Part shown: in pieces, positions 9,660 to 21,100 of the stretch
Position numbering within the stretch: the first letter of the stretch is position 1
How the letters are laid out: every line of letters starts with the position of its first letter
Source of the DNA: Gyrodactylus bullatarudis
Taxonomy: Eukaryota > Platyhelminthes > Monogenea > Gyrodactylidea > Gyrodactylidae
DNA length: 64,000 nt
Direction of reading: 5' to 3'
Assembly: GCA_012064415.1 (NCBI GenBank)
Contig: SSNU01000219.1
Location: 1-64,000 of the forward strand
Translations under genes and position numbers: made by a program
The notes under the pieces: generated by a model
The model's input: only the letters and a program-made list of their open reading frames with translations
What the model was told of the DNA's origin: nothing
Database searches by the model: none

Positions 9660-12426
9660 ATGAAGTATAGAACGTTTGAGGAGTGTTTAAGTGTCTTTCT
9701 GCATCTGTTGAGAGAATTTGTAATTTTTCAAAAGTCAATCATTTTCAGAGCCAAATACTAAATTCGAAAAATGATTTACTGAAAACTGTTCATATCGATG
9801 CATCAGCATTAAATAAAATGAAGGGACATCTTAGAAAGGTCGAAAGTATTCAAGGCCACAAATATCGTGGTCAATTCAAATCCCTTTTGCTTGCCTTATA
9901 CAAAAACTATGTAATTTCACAGTTTTTATCAAAAATTTAATCATAGCTTACGAATGGATTGTATCATCAATGTTTGAAGATATCATTGAAAAAAGGAATA
10001 ACAGGTTTTGATGTAACATACATAGTTTGTCGAGCTGTACTGCGAAACATGACACTTGTGAGATTATATTCGTCATAAGTAAATTAGGAAGAGGGAATTA
10101 TTTATGGTGAAATGCACAAGAAAGAAACTATGAAGATTTTTTTATATTTTCCAAGGTATATTATCGTATTCATGAGAAATAGGAAGCGATATTTTATTCG
10201 TGATGTGAACGAAATAAAATTGAATAGGCTGGGATTTCTATATGATGGTCCGGATACCACATATAAACTGTATGCTGGAATAGTAAGTATTTTTTAAGAA
10301 ACTTTTTTCCTCTTTCAATGTTTCGGCTATATCTCGTATCATTATTATTCATCTAAAGATCAGAAAATAATTCATCTACTACCCATTAGGGCTGGTACCC
10401 AAAAAACAAGAATTAGCTTGAGGTCTCAACTTATCCTATATTTAAAAATATTCATTTTGGTATACAAAAATTCAAGTCTAAGAAGAAGAAAAAATAATAA
10501 GAAGGAATAATAATGTAAAATTTTTTGAACAAAAATATTCATAGACAAAATAGTCAATAAATTGACTAAATGGTTTAGTGCTCTCCATGGTTTAATTTTC
10601 GGAACAGGTGAAATATTTATAGGCTCTTTTTATTGTTAATAATATAATAAATTATCTGAAATTTTGTATTTAAAGTTTAAAATTTTATCTAGTTTGATAA
10701 AATTATTTGAGAAATCAGTCATAAGTCTTGAAATTATCTTGGGTTATAAATTTTTTTGGAAAAAGATTATTCGGTAACACTTCACTTCGGGTACAGCGAA
10801 AAACTCCATTTAGGGGGAGTTTTGCGTTAGCCAATGAGAATCAATCAAAAACCTGAGTGCAATTCATTTCCTATTAAGTGCTATTCTTTTCTATTCGAGT
10901 CTATGATTATATACAAATCCTCGAATACTATTCTCCATACTTCACTTGAGGTACATTGAGCAAGCCTAATCATACAGGGCTTATTTCTGAATTAATTCAC
11001 CCTTAATTTTGTATATTTTCAAAGCCTTTTCCTAAATTGAAAGTTTGATAAATCATTGATCAATAAAAATTATAGTGTCAATCATTAGACAAGAATTCTC
11101 ATTTTTCTGTTAACCAACATGAACCTTCTGAGAACGATATCTGAAACATGATCTAGCATAAGACTCTATTGATAGATGCGATACTTCAAGAAATAAATAA
11201 AAACATTCCGATTCACTAGCTATAGACTATAGTCTGATGCGGTGTTTAAAATGCGCTAAGGAATTCTCAATCCTAAAAGGGGAATCAATCTTCCACAGTC
11301 AATTTCAAGATGACTCGTTGAAGGCAAATATTCATCGAACAATCGCCATACACCGAGTTTCTTGGGAAAAAGGATATATGAATAGTATTCATTGAATAAT
11401 CAATGAGTATTACTCATAAAGGGAATCACTGGCAAGGGTTCTTGAATTGTCTACTCACAGCCATGGTCCAGAAAATAGAGTGAAGACCTCATTCGATCTA
11501 GTCAATAACCTAATTTAAGATGAGAATATTGACTTTGATAATTTAAGTTAGCTAAATTTTGAGCATAGAAACCTTCTAATAACTTGAGTAATAAACAAGA
11601 AAAAGTTCAGCTAAATTAATAATCAAGTTCTATGAAAAAATGGTTGAATTAATTCAGATTTTAGATCTATCTATCAAAATCATGCTAGTGCTGATTTTTT
11701 CAAAAAATTAATCTAGTTTAATACTTTCAAGTTATAATTCATGTATCAACTACTCTTGTTAAATTTTGAATATTTTTTTAGATTAGAAATAAAACAAACA
11801 GGAATTTATGTAAGTGACAGTATCACAGCCTATCACTTTTGATCTTGTGATATTAAAGGAAACTAAATTGAAAATTGTTTCTTTCATATCCATAGAAATC
11901 CCAAGATCGTTTCTAATAGGTGAGAAGAGTGCTAATGATATGAGATTAATTGAAATTATATGTTAAAGCACATCTCAAAATACCCAATTTTACACCTGAA
12001 ACTTTCTATTTTTTACACGAAACTTTTGAAATCCATTAGTTAATTTCGAAATTCCGGAAATTAGAAATAGCTGGAATGCTTTTCTTCAACTTTTGTTCTA
12101 GATGAACTTAATTGTTTTTCAGAGTTTAGTTTCTAGTCGATAGTAATTACATTCGATTATTATTTCGACCGATGAAATTTGAGCATTCATCTATGGTTTT
12201 CTGGTTCAAATAATTATAGTTTTCTTTTCAAGTTAAGATCAAAACATTATGCGGTGTCCATACAATAACCACAGTTCCAATCGAGGTAAAAGCATTTCAA
12301 GTAAAGGAGGCAAGTTAAAATAGATAATAATTCAAATGTTTCTAGACGACACGATTTAAAATTCTGATTTACATGAAAGTCGAAAATGCAGTTGCTGCTA
12401 ACCAAGGGACTACTCAAGGCTATTAA
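9660..12426 (+). CDS. G2: seven-exon gene of the tandem family
   Basis: Exons: 9660-9719, 9749-9910, 9947-10057, 10088-10282, 11782-11809, 12233-12309 and 12346-12426, giving about 237 residues. Exon 1 reads MKYRTFEECLSVFLHLLREF. Exon 2 is the shortest of the family at 54 codons. Exon 3 ends CRAVLRNMTL. Exon 4 contains FPRYIIVFMRNRKRYFIRD and LGFLYDGPDTTYKL. Exons 5 to 7 carry IRNKTNRNL, then KIKTLCG, VPIE and FKILIYMKVE. Introns 1 to 3 are 29, 36 and 30 nt. Intron 4 is about 1.5 kb without recognisable genes, intron 5 about 420 bp, and intron 6 is 36 nt with a GC donor (GAG|GCAAGT). Without that last splice the frame would stop two codons into the intron. Exon lengths match G1 and G3 exactly for exons 1, 3, 4, 5 and 6. 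Function unknown. Confidence 0.85.
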
Positions 12427-12977
12427 TTTATGGAATAAAGATTATTTTTCGTGGTTTTGATCTTTTAAAATATTTTTCATTCAATTATTGACCTTGTAAA
12501 GACTGTCTCATGAATATAGAACTCTTAAAAGTTCTTACTTATACGATAATTATTTTACGAGATGTATAACCTTTTTCGATAAACAGCCCATAAAGCGTTT
12601 CGGGTTTTATTTGAGAAAAAATTTTTAAACATCAATTTTTAGAAAATGAATCAACTATTAGTTACCGCATGATTAATTTAGAAATAATTAATTCATGAAG
12701 ATTATAATTGAAAAATATTGATATGCATCCATAGAAGATAGATTTGACTGAATTATGACTAGATTATATTCTAAAAATAATTAAATATCAGTGTTACTTA
12801 TAAGTAGTTTAGCTATTTTATGTGGAATTTTGTTAGGTCATATTTTAAGACCTTACGTTGAGCAATATCTTTGTAAGGTCTTAAAAAATAATTTAAGCGT
12901 TCTGAAACTTGAGGTCCTAATGACCACCATTTGGGCTTGAGAAGTATTCATATATAATGGGATATATATGTATATAC
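12427..12977. other. No gene seen between G2 and a foldback element
   Basis: AT-rich spacer with no coding frame I can support. A short duplicated phrase, AAGACCTTA/TAAGGTCTTA, forms a small imperfect inverted repeat near 12845-12890. Confidence 0.5.
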
Positions 12978-13889
12978 GTTACAGTATATTCCTAAAATTA
13001 GTTTTTATATAAATATCCTAGTATAATCTTGAAACCAGTACAAAACTAGTGTATCCTTAAAATAATTAAAATTTAAAGAATATCCTAATCTCGAACTGGG
13101 CTTGTCAAGTTTGTCTTTTTTCTTATTCAAAACTTTCAAGATGATATTACTGGAGGACTTAATCACTATCACATAAGAAAGTAATGAAAGTTGGATCAAA
13201 ATATCCAATTCATAATTTTTATTTATTTGAGCAAGACAGGAAATGATGGCATTTAGAATTACATGAAAGATCTTTCTTTTTACAATTACACGAATTACTA
13301 TGACAGAGGTATTTTTGAGCTCAGCAAACTGCTAAACGGTGAAAATCAGCTCTAGACCTCAACAAATTGTAGATTTAGATTATTGATATGAATGAAAAAT
13401 ACCATGCTATAATAAAGTATCATTTAATACCTAATTTTCAAAATAATTCATTATAAGACTTTGAATCCTGATGATATTGCAGAAAAATTATAAATTTAAA
13501 TGGTTTTCAGAACAGAGAGAAAAGCTAGTTGAAAATCCAAATCCTCCAAATATTTTTCGAAAGCTCCTCTTACTCTTGCTTCTTCTGACTTTGAAATGAC
13601 TAGATGATAACGTGATAAAACACAAAAAATGATTTTCACGAAGCCTGTCAAGTTTTTATTTGATTCGTTGTTTTGATTTCGGAGGATTGTAAAAAATAAA
13701 TGTGACCAATTCCATAGTGATATTATCTTGAAAGTTTTGAATAAGAAAAAAGACAAACTTGACAAGCCCAGTTCGAGATTAGGATATTCTTGAAATTTTA
13801 ATTATTTTAAGGATATACTAGTTTTGTACTGGTTTCAAGATTATACTAGGATATTTATATAAAAACTAATTTTAAGAATATACTGTAAC
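12978..13889. mobile_element. Foldback element with ~195-bp terminal inverted repeats
   Basis: The left arm starts with GTTACAGTATATTCC at 12978 and runs to about 13172. Its reverse complement fills about 13715-13889 and ends in CTGTAAC. Inside the arms are matching blocks such as CTTGACAAGCCCAGTTCGAG. The ends are flanked by ATATAT-like sequence, as at 48628-49598. No transposase frame is present, so the element is non-autonomous. Confidence 0.8.
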
Positions 13890-14291
13890 ATATATAATGT
13901 ATATTACTAATATATATGGTCAAATACAATAGGCCAATCGAACGTTTAATCAGTAGCAATACCTATTTTTCCAAGCATAATGATTCAATTCAAAATAGTA
14001 ATCTAACTGAAGTTCTTTAAAGTATAAACTAATATCTATCAAATCCATCGAGTTGGCAAAGATCGTAGAAATACAATTCAAGATAGTAAATACTAAATCA
14101 TCTTTAAATGAACCAACTCTTTAATTAAAAAGTAATTTTAGGTATTATTTGAAGTCCGCAAATCATTTTATTCAGGACCCAAGTATGAGTAAGTTATTGA
14201 ACTATAGAAAAAGCGTAGGGTACGCCATTTAAAATTTCTCATATAGCTTTATTGAATCAATCCGAGGATTTTAGTTGGTCGTAACATACAC
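13890..14291. other. No gene seen between two foldback elements
   Basis: AT-rich spacer without a supported coding frame or RNA gene. Confidence 0.5.
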
Positions 14292-15000
14292 CTAGTTAAT
14301 ATGAAAATGGGAATTTATGAATTTTACAAAATTCTTAATATTTTCATCAAGAAATCGAATTTGATCAAGATATTTTAGAATCTAGATTATGAGGCCCTCT
14401 ATCAGAATACAGAGAAAAAAATTTAGAAAAAATCCATTTTTATGGAAAATACGGCAAATTTGAAATCTTGAAGTAGTGCCAAATTCCCATATTTTTACAC
14501 TTTGAGGTGAAATTTTTTGTTGATTTCAATGTGAGAGAGCAATCAAAAGTTTATTTTAAGGATCACAAATAGTCAAAGAAATCAAATATGCTGAATATGG
14601 TTTTTAGAATCACCCCATAATCGTGACAAAATCAAATTTTGATTTTTTGATCATTTTTCCTACTTGAAAGTCGAGGAAATTTGATATGTAGAGATCCCTG
14701 AAAAAGGACGAATTTATCAAAATTTTTATGATGATAATCGATTTCTTTGTCTTATTGTGATCCTATTAAACAACTTTTGATCATTTTCTCACATTGAAAT
14801 CAACAAAAATTTCCAACTCAAAGTGTAAAAAATGGGAATTTGGCAGTATTTTCCTTAAAAATTGATTTTTTTCTAAATTTTTTTTCTCTGTATTCTGCCT
14901 CATGATCTAAATTCCAAAATATCTTGATCATATTCGATTTCTTGATGAAAATATTAAGAATTTTGTAAAATTCATAAATTCCCATTTTCATATTAACTAG
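14292..15000. mobile_element. Foldback/MITE with ~290-bp arms
   Basis: The element begins CTAGTTAATATGAAAATGGG and ends with its reverse complement. Long parts of the interior pair with each other, including TCAAGAAATCGAATTTGATC and the TGTTGATTTCAATGTGAGAG region. The arms have several mismatches. Related, more decayed hairpins occur near 34430, 44070 and 52341, and more distantly at 56098. Confidence 0.8.
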
Positions 15001-15036
15001 CTTTATATGACTTGAAATATCGCCATTTATAAAATG

Positions 15037-15099
15037 TGCGTAGTTTTTGATTGATTTTACTAAGAAATAACTATAAAGTTTGATAATATAATTGGAATA
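15037..15099 (+). promoter_or_regulatory. Shared upstream boxes of G3
   Basis: TGCGTAGTTTTTGATTGATT at about 15037 and GATAATATAATTGGAATA at about 15082 precede the G3 start by about 80 and 38 bp. Both are shared with G1 (inverted) and in part with G2, G6, G7 and G8. Confidence 0.5.
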
Positions 15100-15119
15100 A
15101 TTTCAATGTTGGCTCTGTT

Positions 15120-18100
15120 ATGAAATATAACGAGTTTGGAGATTGCTTGTGTGTCTTTCTGCATTTAATAAGGGAATTTGTAATAAGTCAAATAAAATAA
15201 TCTTTAGGGTGAATTACTCTGTAAGAAAAATGAAGAGTTTTGTAATCTTTTGAAAAAAACCCGTTCCGATAAATCTGCAATTGAAAAACTAAAACGATAT
15301 CTTGAAAAAGACAATACTAACCGATGGCGCACACATCATCATACTTTTAATTCAATTATGCTACTGCTATACAGAAATTACGTAATTTTATCAAGTACAT
15401 AATCTTAGTCTGAGGAACGATTGTATTTGGAATGTTTGACAATATCAATTAGAAGAAAATCAGAACTCTATGATTTAACATACATAGTTTGTCGAGTTGC
15501 CCTACGAAATATGACACTTGTGAGATTATGTTAGTTCTAATCAAATAGGCAGAGGGAATTATATATGGCGAGCTACTCAAGGAAAAAACCATGAAAGTTT
15601 ATGTTTATTTTCCAAAGTACATCATTGTATTCGTGAGAAATAAGAGACGATATTACATTCGTGAACTGTTCCTATTCAAACCTAATGATTTAGGATTTCT
15701 GTATGATGGGCCAGACACCAAGTATCAACTCTTTGCTGTAATTGTATGTTTTTCATCTATTCACTTTTCATCGTTTTTCTTGACTCTCTGTTAAAATAGA
15801 GCAATCTTGAATGAACTTTTTAGCCTCCTCTTTTGAAGCATAGTAGTTTCCATCAGTTAACTAAGGCATCAGATTAAATGATAAAATTTTATTATGCTAA
15901 CGAGAATAGATGATTACTTAATTAATTTAATAGGGTATTCAATTGTCCGTGAATATACTTATTAGACTTGGACGAAATAATAAATGATAAATTTAATCTC
16001 CAAGTATTTTAATATTATTCCACCAAATTTCGCTTCAAAAAACCTTTTTATGCTAAACAAAATTGTGAAAATTTCTATTGGTATATGCTGAGTTAACCAA
16101 TAGAGATGTAACGAATATTTACCTTTTATTAAATCAAAGTTTTCCGTGAAATTTCCACATATAATTTTGATATAAATGATGTGTGAGATCTAAAATAACT
16201 GAAAATTTGTTTGCAATCCCATGCATAGTCGTGCATTGCCCATTTTCCCCGAATTCCCTTGTAGGCATAGTGGTATAACAAAATTTAACAGAAATGATCT
16301 TAACATGATTCTATTTTTATTGAAAAAACACTTGAAGCTTTATCAGCAAAAAAGATTCGAAATTTTAGTGAAAACGTAGTAAAAATTTATTGAAAATCTA
16401 GCAGCATTTTTAAAAAAGTCTGGTCTTTAAATTTGAATATTATCACAGAAAAAGCATTTTGATACTTGATCTTATATAAAATTATGTTTAGAATTCATAG
16501 TTTTATAATTTGAGTATGTTTTTAAAATAGGTTGGAAATTTTTTACATCTCTATTAACCAATGAGAATCATAGAATACTGCACTAAATCTTGAGCCATTC
16601 CTTGGGATTCCAATTCTAAATCTTTCATAGAGAATCAATTCAACTCTTTCGTTTCAAATCTCCCCAAGGCAAAAAATTCTCTTAGAAATAGTTTATCTTA
16701 AGAGTGAAGGAATCCAAATCATCGGTCAAATTGGAAAAAAATATTTACAAATTTGCAAAAAGTATGAGGTTCACGTCACTGATGGTCAAGAAGGAGTGAT
16801 CAAAATACGACATAATTCAACCTAAACTCTTCAAAACTCTTTAGCTTGTAATAACAAATTAATTTTCTAAAGAATCAATCATATTTATTTAAGACTAAAA
16901 TAAAAAAAAATCTCAAAATCAGATTCAAGAGTTATTCTTCTGTAGTAAAATCAGCTTTTTAAAAATATATAGTAAAGATTCCTGATAAAATTATTCAAAA
17001 TACAATTTTCTAACTCTTGAAAAGTTAAAGTTTCCACATTGCTCATTAGAGCAATTTGAACAATTTTTATATACTTTCAACAATGTGTACACCGAGTATA
17101 CACAATGTGTATTACACATAGATTGAATTCAATAAGGCATTTTGATATTTTTTAGGGTTAATTCCAAAAGTAACCCCAAGTATTTTCAAAACTAGCCCCA
17201 AAGTGGGAATGATCCTGAAACTAGGCCCATTCTAGAAATTTTTTTTTTGGCCCAAAATATTCCAGAATTAACCCCATCGTAATTCAGTTCATCGAATTCT
17301 GAAAATTTTAACTTTTTTGAAATGTTTGTCTCAAATTATTCTCAACTGAATGCATCGTTTATAAAGATACGTACGTTTATGAATTTTTAAATAATGAGTT
17401 TAATAAGCTTGAACGAAATTTTGCAAAATTAATTAAATCGCCCATCGATATGAAAAAACTAATCTTCAAGTATTTAAATATAATCCCACCAAATTTCGCT
17501 CTAAAATACCTTCCCATGCTTCTGGAATAAGATAAACAAAATTGTGAAAATTTTCAAATTTGAAACGATTTTTGGCCTATCAAAACTGTAATATTCATGA
17601 AAAATAAGAGAAATTTTGTTTTGAGCTATTGAAAAGACAATTTAAAAAGGATTTAAGTCACTTTCACACATTTATATGAAGAAATTATGTGAATTCAAGT
17701 TTAAATTATAAATAAACAATAAAAAACGTTTTAAATTTGAAAATTTTCACAATTTTCTTTATCTTATTCCAGAAGCATGGAAAGGTATTTTAGAGAGATC
17801 ATTTTGGTAGGATCATATTTAAATACTTGAAGATTAGTTTTTTCATATCGATGGGCGACTTAAGTAATTTTGCAAAATTTCGTTTAAGTCTAGTGTTTAT
17901 TATCTCTACGAATAATTATAATTTATAATTAAGAATGTTTTTTAGAAATCTTCTTTCTAACGATGTATATGAAGGGTATGTATGTATTTTCGGACATAGA
18001 GTATACATGAAAAAAATATATATATAGAATGGGGCTAGTTTTAGGATCATTCCCACTTTGGGGCAAGTTTTAGAATTAACCCTATTTTTTAAATGGTTTA

Positions 18101-21100
18101 TTCTACGCTAATTTTAGTATCTTTTTAAGACTGGTTTTAAACCAAATGCTTCGCGGGCTCCCAATAATTTAACCGATTGAATTTATTACACTAATTTTAT
18201 GCATTATCCTTGCGACTCCTAGTTTTAAAATTAATACTTCTTATTTTTTAGATAAGAAATAAAATAAATAATAATTTATGTAAGCATCATACATAAAAAT
18301 TTATGATTTTCAGTAATTACTCTAATAATTGGACATTATTTATTTTCTACTCAATGATATTTCCCACTTTTTCTGTAAATTTTTCGCTGATTTTAGATAG
18401 GGAAATTTACAGTTGCAGTATCATTTTTTTCGTTTATTTCAGTTACAGTATAATAGAACGATGTTTTCAACAATTATAGTATCATTTTATTTCCATCACC
18501 AGTATCAAAAGATGAAATAATTTCAGAAACAGTATAACACTGCTCGAAAAAAAAATTTTTATGGAGATTGGATTAATTAACTATCAGCTTGTTCAGAATT
18601 TTACGCTGATTCCGAATATGTAATTAGTTTTATCGAGTAAGTTTCAAAATCTTGAGTAATTTGATCTTGAAGTTTTTGTATAAAATTCAGTTGTCGGGTG
18701 GTTACTAAAGTGACATAGCAACTGACTCAGAGACCTGAGAGTTATCATTAAGGTCTCATTAGAAAGACTATTAATTTTTGTATAATTTTTTAAAAACTAG
18801 TTCTCTATTTCATTTAGTTGAGCAGATATAGCTATTCAAATGTGAAAAAACGTAAGAAATTTTCTCGGAAAAACATGAATTATTTCTCTTTAAGTTGAAA
18901 TAACTCATCTATAAAAACTCAAATACATAACTTTTTTAATGGATCTTGCAGAAAAATTTTCCAGCTTTAAAATGATATCTGTTTTTCATTCTTTAAAACC
19001 TTGTTTGCATTTTAGTGGTATACTTAGTCAACCTTTACATCGACCCCTTTAGCCATTTTTTCGATTTCTCAAGTGATTTTTCTAGATGGTCTTCTAAGAT
19101 AGTCCCCCACATTTTCTAGATCGACAATAGGTTATACAATCCTCCAATCAAAATCGTTTAAAATTTCATGACTGATCGACTTAAAGGTATATAGCATTCA
19201 TTCTCTCAAAATGACTCGTACTTTTGTTTGCAAGAATCCTAAGGATTCCTTCTGCTATATCTGTGGAAAGTATTCTTATAAAAATATCCATCGTATAACT
19301 CAAAGACACTAAGAGATGTATCCTACTACTTTTGGAATTCCTCTTCTAGATAGCGAAAAAACGTTTGCTCCTAATTCAGTTTTTTCATCCTGCAATAACT
19401 CCCTTCTGTATAAAAAATACAGAAATGGCGATCAACTGTGATGAGTTGGAGCATGCAGATAAATCATACATCTGACTGCTATTTTTGTGGAACTATTTTG
19501 AAAATTAAGTATTTTAAGAGCCTACATAAAGATCCTAATTGCAGTTCCGCAAAGTTTGCTACTGTATTTAAATACGAACCAGAAGACTCCCTCTCTCGAC
19601 CATATGAAGGTAGAGATCTTGATGCTAACTTCGATGAGAGTAATGAAAAGTTCTCCCAGAATGATTTGGATAGCCTTCTTTCAAAATCTACTATCTCAAA
19701 GAATTTTTCCTATCAGATCGTTTCGACAATGAAAAACAAAGGTTGTTTAGAAAATGGTATCAAATCATCAGATTATCTAACTAGAGATCACGAGTTCAAA
19801 GAATATTTCACACAAAATGAGGATCTGATTTACTGTAATAATGTGGAAGCTGTTATGAAAACTCTCGATATAACATCGATCATTTCAGAATGGAGAATAT
19901 TTATTGACGCGTCTTCCAATAGTTTAAAGTTTTCCTTACATCACAATTTGAACAAATTGAGACCATTGATACTCGGTTACTCAAGGAAATTGAAAGAAAA
20001 CTACGAAGTTTTTCAAAAAATTTTAAATTTGTCCAACTATTCGCGTTATCAATGGAAAGTTATCGGAGATTCCAAAGTTATAAATATTTTATCCGGTCTA
20101 CAACAATGTTCATGTAAATATCCTTGTATTTTCTGTCTTTGGGACTCGAAAGGCTTTTCCAGACATAGAGAGCAGCTTATTTGGCCAGAGAGACCTGACT
20201 ATTTAGAATACAACAAAATTCGCCCTCAGCTGATTGAAAAAGAAGACATACTGTTACCTCCACTTCATAGAAAACTTGGACTTGGCACTCAATTTATTAA
20301 AAATTTAAGCAATCGTTCAGAAGTTCAAACTTTGTTTCCGAACCTGACCCATACTCAGGCACGTGATTTAGAAAGAATTTAAACCTCCTTCTTATACTGG
20401 GTTTTCCCTGATCTTGATTCCTATAATGCTCGCATTTTGGTTTCAGGTCTGAACCCTCTATGGGTTAGAAGGTTGGCATTTATAGTAAAAGATTTTATTG
20501 AATCCTCTTCTATGATCGAGCATGTTTATTCCTTAAGAAGAGTAGTTTATGATAAACATTTCCTACTCTCAGCTTTTAACATAATTAGAGATAAATATGA
20601 CACTATGAACTGTGATAATCTTCACTCTATAAAGACCATCATGAGTCATATTCGCTCTAAAATAGACTATTCTATTACTCTATTATATCCCGATCTTCAC
20701 TAAAATTCCAGAATGATTATTGTAAAAAATTTTGAGATTAACATGCCAGTTACAATTTACAAACTGATTCAATTGTCTCATGTGCGATATTTTAAAGATC
20801 ACTCATCCAGTTATGATTTTTATTTTTTCAAGTAAACTAGATCAACATTTTTATTTATTTTTTATATTTTCCATTTATTTAATACAGATCATATTTCTAA
20901 CAAAAAAAATTCGTTTAGAAGTTCCTGAGTCCTCATCTGCTGAGCCAGCACAGGTGACTACATCTGATGAATACATTCTAAAAGATGTTGAGAAAACGAG
21001 AAAACGACGAAGGACAGGTAATTATGAAGTTTTTGAGTCATCTGATACTAGTCCAGAAGCTATTTCAGATTCTGAAAAGCAAGAAAAAATGTATCGTTTT

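Noticed and set aside
13496..13765. 89-codon minus-strand frame inside a foldback element
   Set aside because: About half of it lies in the inverted arm or AT-rich interior, and there is no conserved motif or second coding copy.
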